Assembly (NCBI RefSeq): GCF_029633865.1 | Contig: NC_079211.1 | Location: forward strand, 64,984,962 to 65,048,961 | DNA from: Lampris incognitus | Lineage: Eukaryota; Chordata; Actinopteri; Lampriformes; Lampridae | Length of the DNA stretch: 64,000 bases | Direction of reading: 5' to 3' | Part shown: positions 42,961-53,426 of the stretch, one piece after another | How positions within the stretch are numbered: position 1 is the stretch's first letter | How the letters are laid out: the number at the start of each line of letters is the position of its first letter | Translations under genes and position numbers: made by a program | The notes under the pieces: model-generated | What the model saw: the letters and a program-made list of their open reading frames with translations, nothing else | Database searches by the model: none | Told to the model about the DNA's origin: nothing

Positions 42961-43865
42961 TGTATAGTGGCTAGGGCTGGGTTATGTGTCTAAACACAAT
43001 ATCACAGTGTTAGCGTTTGAAAACATCACGATAGCTTGCTGCACTGTATGTTGTCCTTACCCCTTCAAATAAAACAACACTGAGCAAGTCAGCCAGACAC
43101 AACAGGGTTTTCCCTGGCAGAAAATGAGGCAAAATGTTTGAGGAAAACTGCAATTATGTAGCATTAGTTGTTTTAATTTAACAATGAGTAAACAAATAAA
43201 TAACTAAACTAAACACAGTGAACGCCTACAATGTAAACAAATTGGTATGCCGTGAAAAAATGTTGCCCTACCTTCACTGAGTGTCAAAACCACTGGCTCT
43301 GTTTATTCAAAGTTTTGGGAAAGACAATAAAAAAGTGGGATCAAATCATGTAAAAAACCGGGCATATCCGTTTCATAATGTGGCAACAGAGCCATAAATA
43401 ACATTGTCGTCTTGCCTTCAGGCGTGTTCACTTTCAGACCTGACATTTACCGCTTCTTGTTAGTAACTTGAATTCTGCATTTAAATTACCGGTAGGCTAA
43501 TTGCTAATAAGATTGTGTGATGTTGCTCTGTCTTTTCACTTTCTGTCTTCATCATGCTCACGAACACTAAACAAAAAAAAGTACGAATCTTATCTGCACT
43601 GTTGTAGATATTACACTGATAGGATGTAATTAGGAAAACCTCTTGCATGGGTGGAAAAGAAAACAACATTCACCTGTTTACTCACAGCCATCCGATTTTG
43701 CTGCAACGTGTGGTCTCGGGTGCAAAGTGTATTTCTAAGGATGGTGAAGGAAGGATCTTGAAGGATTCACCAGTGTGAGTGCCGTTTTTATTTTTCTCCA
43801 CCCATCGTCACTATTCCAATACATTGTATGTTCAATATGATGACGGCATACCCTAACCCTAACTG
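42961..43865. other. AT-rich intronic spacer
   Basis: No coding or structured element that I can support. Only short open frames with no recognisable domain occur. Confidence 0.5.
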
Positions 43866-44460
43866 AATGAATGAATGAATGCCTTTATTTGTCATTGCAC
43901 ACCTGTACAACGAAATTAAGTGCAACTCCCCAGTGGTAGAAACAAGATTTAAAAAATAAATTAAATTAACAAATACAATCTATACAAATAGAAAAAAAGA
44001 CACACATTTGCAGCACAATCAACATTATGGATGGTGCATACATAACTGTAAAAACAAGTGTAATATCTATTACACTAGATAAATAGTCTGTGTATCGCAC
44101 TAACCCGAGTCAGCATATTTTATGGCACATGCCAGATGTACAGATGTTATTGCACAGTTTCAGGATATTATTGCAACCTTAGAGTTTGTTAACAGAATTC
44201 AGTTCTTTAATGGCACTTGGGTAGAAACTGTTGAAAAGTCTGGAAGTATGGGTCTTGAAAGACCTATAGTGCCTCCTGGAGGGCAGCAGAGTGCAAAGGT
44301 TGTTGCCTGGGTGAGATGAGTCCATGTTTGTGGTCCGACGTAGGCAGCGGGGTCTGTATATGTCCTCAAGTGAAGGTAGCTGTGTGCCAGTGGTTTCCTG
44401 TGCGGACTTCATCACTCTGCAGAGCTTTCTTATCAGCCACAGTGCAGCTGGCACACCACA
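43866..44460 (-). pseudogene. LINE 3' end with ORF2 C-terminus
   Basis: On the minus strand, 44179-44454 encodes the typical C-terminus of Rex/L2-type ORF2: QLPSLEDIYRPRCLRR, then LCTLLPSRRHYRSFKTHTSR and FYPSAIKELN. It is followed by a 3' UTR ending in a TGACAATAAAGG-type segment and a (CATT)n tail (plus strand GAATGAATGAATG at 43865-43880), which is the usual 3' terminus of this group. The 5' part is missing here. Confidence 0.8.
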
Positions 44461-44582
44461 CTAAAGGCGCTCACATAGTCTATAAGTACAGGGCGCGTAC
44501 ACTCTGCGGACAGACCGCACCTTTTCAAAGTCCAGTCATACCCAAGGCCTACATTTCCCATAATCTTTGCGTGTCATTTTCC

Positions 44583-44680
44583 TTCCATTCATTATCTAAA
44601 CCGCTTATCCTGCTGTCAGGGTCACGGGGATGCTGGAGCCTATCCCAGCAGTCATTTGGGCGGCAGGCGGGGAGACACTA
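44583..44680 (+). repeat. Dispersed retroposon, left half, split by the ISL2EU-like element
   Basis: The same family as 41184-41313 (CCATTCATTATCTAAACCGC ... GGCAGGCGGGGAGACAC). It stops at TA (44679-44680). The continuation GATAGGCGGTCAGGCCAT follows the element at 49063. Confidence 0.85.
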
Positions 44681-44784
44681 TTCGGCTCTTAAGCACGACG
44701 TCACGACGCGACGTCACGTGTGGGCGGAGTTATACTTCCGGTGCCTTGGGGAATCTCACTGCATTATTTTCCACTCAAAACAAT

Positions 44785-44961
44785 ATGTCTGAACCCGTAA
44801 ATATATTTACATTAACGTCTTTTTTTAAAGATGAACCTCTCAGGGTGAAAAAGGGTCTCAATGCTTTCAATTCAGATAGAGTTGTGAACGTAAATGTTTC
44901 AGGGGGCATTATAAAAGGCAAGGTACAGGCTTCCATGAAACAGAAAGTTTATCAGGTTGAG
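44785..44961 (+). CDS. First exon of a second transposon protein (possible SWIM/YqaJ-type)
   Basis: The ATG at 44785 opens 59 codons ending at a perfect GAG/GTGAGT donor in phase 0. The peptide has FTLTSFFKDEP, a run of basic residues (RVKKGLN) and VNVNVSGGIIKGKVQASMKQ followed by KVYQVE. The last part resembles the strand before a SWIM zinc finger in YqaJ-associated transposon proteins (inference). I find no following exons in 44962-46140, so the rest seems deleted. This exon alone has no clear function. Confidence 0.45.
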
Positions 44962-45921
44962 GTGAGTGAGCTAACAGGGTTAGCTAGCGTTAGCTTGGTA
45001 ATGTTGGGTATTCTGGCTTCTGATGTTATATCCCACGTTTACTGGCGATTCATAAGCCTTGGATAAAGACTGCCAGTGCTTTATTTTGTCGGTAGATAAT
45101 TGTTTTCCGACGTTTGACTTGTTAAAATAACTCTGACGTTCTTGGATCCAAGGCTAGCTTTTCATGTGTCTAACTCCAGAATGGCTATGATCGTACATAC
45201 TGTAACGCTGTAAAGGTTTAATGAATTTAAAATACATATTAGGAATTAATGAAATATAGACTTACATGTAAGATCACAGCCATTTTAGGGCTACCATGTG
45301 TGCTACGATCTGTTTCTTATTAACGTTATAGGCCACGTTGGATACAGGTCAGCTGGGCACCAGGAAATCTCTGGGCACCTTGATGTAAAATGTTCTATTT
45401 TGTCCAAAATGTTTGGAAACATGTAATATTAGAAGAATGGTCTTAACCACATGAACCCCAGCATTCATTTAGTCATCCTCAGACGAGTTTGCCAAGGGTT
45501 TTAATTAAATTCAATTAATCAAATTAATCAAATTTAAACCTTTGTGCGTATTTAAGGACTGTGGGGCACAACTCCTCACAGCTCTTGAACCATTCTTAGT
45601 CTGTTCCCTCCTAGACCAGTTTGCCATGTGTGACCCTACAGTAGCGCAAGGCTACAGACAACATAGCTCTCGGGATTCATGGGGTCACTCAAACCTCTCC
45701 ACCACGTTAAGGTGATGGTTCGAGGAGAGCATAACATAATAACATAAAACACAAGACACTTAGTTAGAGCCCTGAAGGACTCTGTCCAAACATATGGGTT
45801 GGATAAGTGGTTAAGTAATGTAAAGTATACATGATGTGAACATGCACGGTACATCATTATCATTTAAATATGCAAATTTGCATATTTAAATGTTGTATTC
45901 ATCATATGGTGATCCTCTTCT

Positions 45922-46108
45922 TTACGTTGACAGTAGTTTTTGCACTATGCATTTTGTTACCAATGTTGATGTTTTGCACTTTATACATTTTACGTTGACA
46001 GTAGTTTTTGCACTATGCATTTTGTTACCAATGTTGATGTTTTGCACTTTATACTTTTTACAGTGACATTAGTTTTTGCACTATGCATTTTGTTACAAAT
46101 GTGTTTTG
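45922..46108. repeat. Tandem repeat, 68-bp unit, 2.7 copies
   Basis: Units start TTACGTTGACAGTAG at 45922 and 45990, and TTACAGTGACATTAG at 46058. They lie inside the ISL2EU-like element between its two genes. Confidence 0.9.
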
Positions 46109-46202
46109 ATTAAAAAAATCAAGCAGTGTTCTTAATTCAGTATTACTTTATTAAAAGTATAAATACATGAATCTGATTCTGCTTACATTTATTCAAGTCA
46201 TT

Positions 46203-47691
46203 TCATGCTATTTCCCGAAGAATTGGTGTTTGTAGGTTGGTAAGACACACGCACACTTTCAGTATTTTGTTTATGTTTTTAGTGAACTGATATGGGATAT
46301 TGTCCAAAATGTTGAACAATTTCAACCTCTGAATGGAGCGCTCCACATGGATCCTAGCACTGGATATGAGTTTGTTTTTCTTAACTTCTTCTTGTGCGAA
46401 CTGTCCATTAACAAGGAAAGACGGGATGTTGAGTGAAACCCCTTCTGGCAAGATGTCCCGGATTGTGAAGCCTTTATCTGCCATCACCATGTCTCCTGGG
46501 CGTAGATGATTGAGAACTCCAGAATCTAATGTAATAGCCTTGTCTGAGGCACTTCCACCATAATAGTCACTGACAAATGTTATCACTCCATTAGGAGCCA
46601 CACCTATTAAGGCTTTGTGTGTGGTCCGTTTTTTGTACTGGCTCCATAAATGATTCTGTTTGTCAAGCCTCTCTGTCCTGGAGACTGCTAACTCTGTGCA
46701 ATCGAGCACAATCCTACAGTTAGGAAACGGACGGAAACACTCTGGCAACGATGCCTGGTTCTTCTCTATGGAGGGGATGTTGTTCTCAAGCATACCAACA
46801 TATAAAATGTCATACAGGGCACTGACAATGGTGATAAAAATGTTGGTAACTGTGGCTGTACTGCAATTAAACCTGGTTGCAAGGTCTTCATGACCAGAAT
46901 TAAGTTTGAGCTTCATCAAAGTCAGTAGCAACTGATCGACTAGTGGCATAGACTGGACTGTCCAATTCGAATGATATTGTAGCTCAAACTTAGATAAGAG
47001 TGCTTCCAAAACCAGGACGGTAGCAACATCTAGTAAGCCAGTGAAATATTTTACTTTGACACGATTGGAAGATATTTGGCTGAAGGAAAAGGTCTGTTTT
47101 TGTTTCTCCAATTCTCTTTTCAATTTTTCATTCTCTCTTCTCAACATGTCAACCTCTATCTCTAGCAGCGCAACACTGTTAAAAGGGTTGTCTGAAGTAC
47201 GAGGGGTGTCTGCGGTTGGGTTGTCTGAAGTACTAGGGGTGTCTGCGGTTGGGTTTTCTGAAGTACCAGGGGTGTCTGCGGTTGGGTTGTCTGAAGTATT
47301 AGGGGTGTCTGCGGTTGGGTTGTCTGAAGTACTAGGGGTGTCTGCGGTTGGGTTGTCTGAAGTACCAGGGGTGTCTGCGGTTGGGTTGTCTGAAGTATTA
47401 GGGGTGTCTGCGGTTGGGTTGTCTGAAGTACTAGGGGTCTCTGCGGTTGGGTTGTCTGAAGTACTAGGGGGCTCTGCGGTTGCAATGTCTGAATTTTGTA
47501 ATTCAAGTTCATTTGTCCCTTCTTCACCACTGGGAGGGAGTGGTACTGTTTTTCTCTTGTGTGGAAGGCTGAGGTGGCCTGGGAAAGTCTTCCCCTCGTT
47601 CCAAGTAAAACGTGATGGGCCAGCAGCTTTGCCATTTGGAAAATGCCAACTGCACACCCTTGAGCACGGGCTTGGTGTAAAGCCATCACGC
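46203..47691 (-). CDS. THAP/DDE transposase, exon 2
   Basis: About 495 codons following a TTTTTTTACAG acceptor. It completes the THAP zinc finger (CSRVCSWHF: the C-X2-H pair, then FPNGK). It then has a low-complexity array of 11-residue units (TSDNPTADTPS type, eight full copies), a leucine-rich coiled coil (LRRENEKLKRELEKQK), a helix-turn-helix (LATRFNCSTATVTNIF) and a DDE_4 catalytic domain. That domain carries IVLDCTELAVS, FVSDYYGGSASDKAI and RIHVERSIQRLK, the three acidic motifs. No stop or frameshift is visible, and the whole protein would be about 536 residues. It resembles HARBI1/THAP-type transposases. Domesticated status is possible, but the inverted ends and TA duplication favour a mobile element. 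Confidence 0.88.
47188..47480 (-). repeat. 33-bp coding minisatellite within the transposase
   Basis: Eight full 33-bp units encode TSDNPTADTP(N/G/S/R). The last residue follows N, G, S, N, G, S order, indicating duplication in three-unit blocks of 99 bp. All copies keep the frame. Confidence 0.92.
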
Positions 47692-47788
47692 CTGTAAAAA
47701 AAAAAGAATGAGAGATTTAGAAATGATTGGCAATGAAAACTTGAAGCTGCATTGTAACTTATCGTCTGCCCTGGATTTGAACAATTAA

Positions 47789-48022
47789 AGTGGCATTCTT
47801 TAACTTTTTTCGATAAAAATAAAGTTGATTTTGGTCAAGATTTACCACTATCTTGTCTGGTTAGACACAGTCACAAACATGGGCATTGTAACAGATGGTG
47901 AAGGATTTGTGAATGGGAAATAGGCTAAATCAGTCCTCTGTTACCTCCTTCAGTGAAAGATAGTGGTAAATTGTGACCAAAATCAACTTTATTTTTTATC
48001 AAAAAAGTTAAAGAATGCCACT
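47789..48022. mobile_element. TTAA-target MITE in the transposase intron
   Basis: Left end AGTGGCATTCTTTAACTTTT, right end AAAAGTTAAAGAATGCCACT, with most of the body inverted as well. TTAA flanks both sides (47785-47788, 48023-48026). TTAA targets are used by piggyBac and Kolobok elements. No ORF. Confidence 0.9.
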
Positions 48023-48848
48023 TTAACCATCAATTATTTAAAACACAATTTCTATTGTGTTAACATACTCTACTGTAAAGATTGTATAATGATATTATAC
48101 AAACAGTCTACCATACAGATTGGGCAAGTTATATTGTATTCACATACTATACAATACAGATTTTTTTTTTTGGGGGGGGCAAATATTATAGCCTTTTCAT
48201 AGCCTTTTCATAAAGGAAAGGTTACATAGTAAGGCTTTAGAATTAGATGTCAGTCTCCCTACAGAAACATTATTTTTTGTAGATATGAAGTTTCATTGTT
48301 TGATTTATATGGGAAAAGTCAGAAGTGAAACTACTGTAACAAAACAGGCAGAAACAGCACATTCACCTGGACTATCTAACGTTATGTACCCCTGCTTATT
48401 CATGCATTTACTCCAAGTCTCTTTAATGATAATCCCCTTGAGATGCATCATCTCGTTTTAGATAATCATGGGCTAAGAATGCATAGAATAATGCAGTTTT
48501 CCGAGTGTGTAGCTGACATAATGCTTGCTTACAGTAACTGTATGTCTTCACAGACAGGGTTGTAGTAGTAACAACATAAGTGGCTAACCGATGCTTGTTT
48601 ACCCTCCACTACACTCTGATTAAAGCCTTATTGAGCAGAAAAACATATGGAAAAGCAAATATATTGATCCTCGCTTGTTGAATTAGCTAAAAATCTAAAT
48701 ACCTGTCTAGTATGTAACGTGGATTTCGGTAACAAGAGGGTAGCTACCGGTAGTAGCTAGTCTGCAGTGCAGGGTAGCTAGTCTGCACTTAGCACAAAAG
48801 TCGGCGCCAAACTTCGATTTTCAATGCATTTCTTCAATAGCAACTTAC

Positions 48849-48970
48849 CGTATTAACTGCAGCCACCTCTTCTTATCTTTGTCTTTCGGAGGAAAGCGAT
48901 AGAAAGACAGTTTGGTCTCAGTTTTACTCTCTGATCGATTTAAACAAAGGGGGACACAGCAGTGAGGCAT
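48849..48970 (-). CDS. THAP/DDE transposase, exon 1
   Basis: 40 codons plus two bases from ATG at 48970, ending CG before a GTAAGT donor (48848 down). It encodes MPHCCVPLCLNRSESKTETK, then LSFYRFPPKDKDKKRWLQLI, the first half of a THAP zinc finger. It has the C-X3/4-C pair at residues 4/5 and 9, the FYRFP strand and the conserved Trp. The split Arg codon joins exactly to exon 2 (GCGTGATGGC...) and gives a complete C2CH THAP domain with C54 and H57. THAP fingers bind the transposon ends. Confidence 0.88.
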
Positions 48971-49135
48971 AATGTCAACAAGTCGATGGAGCCGGAAGCA
49001 AATTCGCGCGCGCGCGCCTACGCAACAGGGACATGCCTACGTCATAGCTTAAGACGCGAATAGATAGGCGGTCAGGCCATAAATCACAGAGCGTCGTTTT
49101 CCTTTTTCCGCCGGAAGTTACAGACTGTAAACAAC

Positions 49136-49290
49136 ATGGCGCTGTTCACGAATGAGGAAGAAGAGCTGCTCTGTTGCCAGGCTGTTTTGGAAAGAAAAGC
49201 CTCGCGGAGGTTCAACCACTTAATGAAGGGAAGGATAGAGACGGGGAGTTCAGCATGTTGGTGAGGGATATGAGAAGTATGGATGAGGAA
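49136..49290 (+). pseudogene. Possible PIF/Harbinger transposase start
   Basis: An ATGGCG start encodes MALFTNEEEELLCCQAVLER and about 20 more residues to a stop. In another frame GEFSMLVRDMRSMDEEKR follows. The pattern resembles the N-terminus of PIF-type transposases of fish, where a GEF-hydrophobic-R-M segment precedes the catalytic domain. A CCGGAAGTTAC motif lies just upstream. Only this start remains. A host exon is less likely. Confidence 0.35.
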
Positions 49291-49546
49291 AAACGTTGTC
49301 TCCATACTGTATAAAAGTTGTAAAGCCATGGAGAAGAAACTAAAAAAGGTTTCTGGTGCCCCACCCAATGCATGTTGATATGAAACAGTTTCATGCACCG
49401 CGCTAGGTACGCGCGGTCACGAAAATTGATTTGCATGGACATCGGCAGGCGGACGTATGCTGAGGTCCGCCATTGTGTCATTTTAATCCGCGCGGACCCC
49501 AGCAGAGTACGGTCCGTGTATCGTACGTCAAGACTATGGATTGGCC

Positions 49547-49936
49547 AGGGTCCGCGGTGGTGTAGTGGTCTAAGCATCGGCTTTGTGTCGATGCAGTTGC
49601 CCACTGGGGACCAGGGTTCGCGCCCCGGTCTCGTCAGATCCGACTATGGCCGGACTCGACGAAGCAGCAATAATTGGCAGCGCTGTCTTCGGGAGGGGGG
49701 CGGAGTCGGCTTGTGTTCGTCACGTGAATGCGTTTCTGGGTGTGTCGGAAAAAGCAGTGGTTCGGCCTGGAGTCGCCTTGTCACGAAAGTGGGGCGGCGT
49801 CTCCTTCGAGACTGCCGGCCGGAGAGATGCAGTTGGCGAACGCATGCAGTACGAGGGTGGGTGTTTGAATTAAAATAGGGATCGATTGGCCACTAAATTG
49901 AGAGAAAAAGGGAAAAATCAGAAATACATTTTAGAA
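49547..49936 (+). mobile_element. tRNA-derived SINE, copy 1
   Basis: The head contains an RNA polymerase III A box (TGGTGTAGTGG) and a B box (GGTTCGCGCCC). A GC-rich body (CGGCCGGAGAGATGCAGTTG) and an A-rich tail (GAGAGAAAAAGGGAAAAATC) follow. A 16-bp target duplication AGACTATGGATTGGCC brackets it exactly (49531-49546 and 49937-49952). A second copy lies at 53427-53803, minus. Confidence 0.93.
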
Positions 49937-50148
49937 AGACTATGGATTGGCCTTAAGATGCCATTAGTGAGTATGCTTTCTATGGAGCAGTAATAGGGCA
50001 GTGGCTGGGACATATTAGCTCTCCTCAGTGTCCTTAGAAAGTAAAGCCGCTGCTGTGCCTTCTTCATTAGGGAAGTTGTATTGACAGTCCATGTGAGGTC
50101 CCGGGAGATGTGTGTGGCATTATAAATATAACCACTATCAGACCTTAA

Positions 50149-50667
50149 AGGGACATTTCACCAATGGTTTTGTGTATGTGCAATCAGTACTGCTGAGTAA
50201 TGTAGTCGATTGAAACAATAAAGTCCTCGATGTGTACTATATTGCTTTACTGCTCAAAGTCTTTCCCACAGCGCCTACACATGCCAGAATGCATTGCACG
50301 CAAGCCTCTATTGTTGTCCATAAAAACCTTTGCGCTAGTGCTGTGGTTCATCATTTACGCCAGTGGAAATGTAGCTTAGCTGATAGAAGGAGGATATGTT
50401 TTTTGAACAGCGTGTTTAGATTAGAATATAAGAAGCCCTGCTAGGCTGTAGTTTTTCTGGCCACCAAATGATGTCACGATACATCACTTGGGAGCCAGAA
50501 AAAAACTGTTTCACAATCATTTCTGCATCATTTCAAACTGGTTCACTGCCATTTCTGCATCATTTCAGTGATGCAGAAATGATTGGGGGAAAACTGCAGG
50601 TGTTTTTCATGTGCTAGCCCTATCACAGATAGACAAAGATAAAGTTGAAAATTGGTGAATTTTCCCT
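50149..50667. mobile_element. TTAA-target MITE, 519 bp
   Basis: Inverted ends: AGGGACATTTCACCAAT at left and ATTGGTGAATTTTCCCT at right. TTAA on both sides (50145-50148, 50668-50671). It includes an internal near-palindrome around ATTTCTGCATCATTTCAGTG. Non-coding, piggyBac or Kolobok type by target. Confidence 0.88.
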
Positions 50668-50671
50668 TTAA

Positions 50672-51250
50672 CCTTGAACTTAACCACTATCCAAACTTAA
50701 TCCTAAATCCGCTTTGATTTGGATGTTTCCTTATTGCTCAGTGATTGGATGATTTCAAGCGTCTGTCATTCTCACCCAAACAGTAATCATGGTCCTTCCT
50801 TCACCATGCTGGGGGGGGGGGGATCATGTCAAGGCACAGAGTTGACTGCAGCTTATCCTGCAGCTCATCAGCTCAGTTGAGACTGATGAATTCACTTAAA
50901 GGAGTGATGAAACGTTTCTCCAACTAAACTTAGTGTCCAGATGAACTGATTCAACTTTCTGGGATACGCTTACCTGGATTATTGAGCATGCATCAAGACA
51001 TAGTACATCAGTGTTCCCCAAGTTTCCCCAAGGGCCAAATTATGTCATGCATGCCAAACCAAGGGCCAAAACATCTGTTTTTTGTTGTTTTGGTTTTTTT
51101 TTCTTCATTGTGCCAGCAAAAGTTGTTTATGTGCAGATGTTCTTGCTGCTTTCATCTTTTTCAGCTTTACTTGTGCTTTGGATCTTTACAAGTTGAAGAG
51201 TAATTCAGCAGCTTTTGTTTGTATCTAATTAGAATTAGGGCTAACATGGA
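50672..51250. other. Spacer with dispersed-repeat fragments
   Basis: It contains a (G)13 run near 50810 and a repeat with GATGAAACGTTTCTCCAACT and TTCAACTTTCTGGGATACG (about 50900-50990), related to phrases at 37140-37180. No gene is supported. Confidence 0.4.
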
Positions 51251-51251
51251 G

Positions 51252-51385
51252 TGTGTCAGCTCTGTGATGGCCTGGCGGCCTGTCCATGGTGTCTCCCTGC
51301 CTGCTGCCCAATGACTGCTGGGATAGCCTCCAGCATCCCTGTGACCCTAACAGCAGGATAAGCGGTTTGGATAATGGATGGATGT
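51252..51385 (-). repeat. Dispersed retroposon copy, inverted
   Basis: The reverse complement of the 41184-41313 family: CTGTGATGGCCTGGCGGCC ... GGATAAGCGGTTTGGATAA, with a GGATGGATG end. Confidence 0.85.
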
Positions 51386-51571
51386 TGTTGCTGCTCTTAT
51401 CATTATTTTTAAAATTAGTTGTAGTAGTAGTAATAATTTAGGCCTGAGATTCTCAAAGCCAGTGTTGAGGGTCACACATGGAGAAAAAAAATCACTCTTG
51501 AAACAAAAGTCCAAAACCAACAATTTAACTATGGACAAATGGTCAAAAATAAATTGATGTTCATTCACCAA

Positions 51572-53000
51572 TCAGTGAGAGAAGTGAGAGCGACGGGATG
51601 AGGCAATCCTTCTGATGTCGGGCCTGTGTTCTGTTGGGGCAAGCCTGAGGCACTGGCCAAGATGTGCATTGGAGAGTCTGTTTCTTTTCTGGTCCTTGAT
51701 CGAGTTCATTGGAGAAAACAATGACTTACATATGTACGTGGAGAGGGAAATTGTGAGTAGGAGCATTGCAGTAGCTCTCATGTTTTTGAATCAAGCTTGG
51801 GGAACCAAGTTGATCCAAAATTCACTCACCCAACATCCTTGTGTGGTGGTGTTGAGCAAATCTGATGTTTCCATCTCCAAGACCGCAGTAACCAAAATGG
51901 AGAACGGCTGTCTTAGGAAGAAGAGGATGTCACCTGAGCGTTTAGAGGAGCTTTCAAATTGTTCCTCCTAAGTTTTTCTGCCTGGCTTATCACAAAATCC
52001 TTCATTGCTGGATCCTCCCCCATTTTGTTGTTTTCACAATGCTCTCGCAGATGTGGTAAGTGCAGCTTTCTTCCATTAATGTCTCTCTCTAAAAGGCTCA
52101 GCTTTGACTGGAAAGCTTCAACCGCCTCGCACTGTCGCACATGTCTGCAACAGTGTCATTCTTGCCTTGTAATTGCAGCTTGAGGCGATTTAGATGAGAT
52201 GTGATGTCACACAAAAAAAATCACATGCCATCACCTTATTGTTATTTAAAAACCTCTGATATTCTTGGACGTTTTGGCTCCGTAGTCTGGATAAAAATAA
52301 CAGAAGCTCATCGCGCAGGTCGCACACTCTCTCCAACACATGGCATTTCCTCAGCCAGCGAATATCATTATGAAGCAAAAGTGAAAATAGAACGCCCACA
52401 GTCGTTTTATTTTCACGGCCGGTTTATTTTCACTTTTTAAATTTTGCTATTAAAAGTTCGGCTGCGTCTCTCTGAAGTTTAAATTGTTTATAAATAGTAT
52501 TACAGTTATTAAAATGTTAAAATGTTATTTGTGGTGTCAGTCGTTTCATAACAGACATACTAACATATGCAATGCATTAATATCTCAATTGGGTATTTTG
52601 ACAGAATATAGAGTTTAAAAACCGGCCGTCATTTTGACCACCCATGGTCGTTCTAGGTAGGAGTGAAATCCCGGTCGTTCTAGTGTTAAGGATGATTTCC
52701 CCAGTTTTGCGCCTAGGCAGAGGAAGCAAACAAAGCAGCTCTTCCCGAAAGGTCTTCCCATCAAAAACTCTTGCAAACACAGATCGCTGTTCCATATTGG
52801 TTCGGTCACAGGACGAGTCTATGGCTAGTGATATGGCTTCTCCCTTCTTCAAATCAGTGAGTAGATTGGAAAAACACTCCTCCACTAAAAGTTCTCCTCT
52901 TCTTGTTGCTGTGTTAGCCAACAATGGCACCTGCTTTAATAGCTCCACAACCGTTTTCTTGTTTTTCTCATCATGACTTAAAACTTTGCCAATCATATCA
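51572..53000 (-). pseudogene. hAT transposase remnant (GTF2IRD2/ZBED5-like group)
   Basis: Fragments on the minus strand in N-to-C order. 52577-52996: TRRGELLVEECFSNLLTDLK, AISLAIDSSCDRTNMEQ, FREELLCLLPLPRRKTGE. 52190-52399: LHNDIRWLRKCHVLERVCD. 51913-52140: LRRNNLKAPLNAQ. 51572-51781: the dimerisation end, FSPMNSIKDQKRNRLSNAHL. Together they cover most of a Charlie-type hAT transposase, but frames change and foreign sequence (about 52400-52690, with a CACTAGAACGACCG-TTAA end resembling a piggyBac MITE) interrupts it. It is inactive. Confidence 0.75.
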
Positions 53001-53426
53001 GTTGCAAAAATTTTAGTCCGCTTCTTAGCTTTAGCAAGGCTCCATGAAACATGCAGTGATGCAGCTGTTGCACTCTCTTGTACCGATTATGATTTACAGT
53101 TAGTAGAAACGGAGTGCTTGTATTTTGTTATCATATTGGCTATTTTTTGTTTGCGGTGATCTGATTTTGTAGGCTAGTTGGCATTAAAACTGGCACCATG
53201 CATAGTGTTGAAGCACCGCTTGAGATCATCTGCTGCAGATCAAGCATGTCGGTTTGGCATTGACGTGGTCTGGTAAAATAAAACAAAACTGATCAGTCAG
53301 ATTTGATAGTGAATACCGTATTTCTCAGACTATAAGTTGCTGTTTTTTTACTCGTCTGGCTGGTCCTGCGACTTATATTCCAAAGTAACTTAAACATAAT
53401 TTTGTCGGACGAATACACCGCTTTTT
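53001..53426. other. Spacer with start of a further MITE
   Basis: TACCGTATTTCTCAGACTAT at 53313 is the start of a MITE common in fish. The SINE at 53427 probably sits inside it, since ACTTATACACCGAAGCG occurs again after the SINE near 53886. The MITE end is not clear. Confidence 0.4.

Larger units (their letters stand above)
44681..49060 (-). mobile_element. ISL2EU-like DNA transposon with THAP transposase
   Basis: The ends are short inverted repeats: TTCGGCTCTTAAGC at the left and GCTTAAGACGCGAA at the right, with GACGT just inside each. The target duplication is TA (44679-44680, 49061-49062). The element splits a dispersed retroposon and the two halves rejoin cleanly. It encodes a two-exon THAP/DDE transposase on the minus strand, and on the plus strand the first exon of a second protein. 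From family knowledge, ISL2EU elements carry a THAP-type transposase and a YqaJ-type nuclease. Assignment to that superfamily is inference. Confidence 0.75.

Noticed and set aside
43481..43669. Small ORF in the AT-rich spacer
   Set aside because: No domain, no splice context and no similarity to neighbouring elements.
46203..48970. THAP protein as a host THAP or HARBI1 gene
   Set aside because: Inverted ends, TA duplication and a cleanly split retroposon show a mobile element. A host gene remains a minor alternative.
49551..49640. tRNA gene suggested by A and B boxes
   Set aside because: It is the head of a dispersed SINE with body, tail and target duplication. The boxes alone do not make a functional tRNA.
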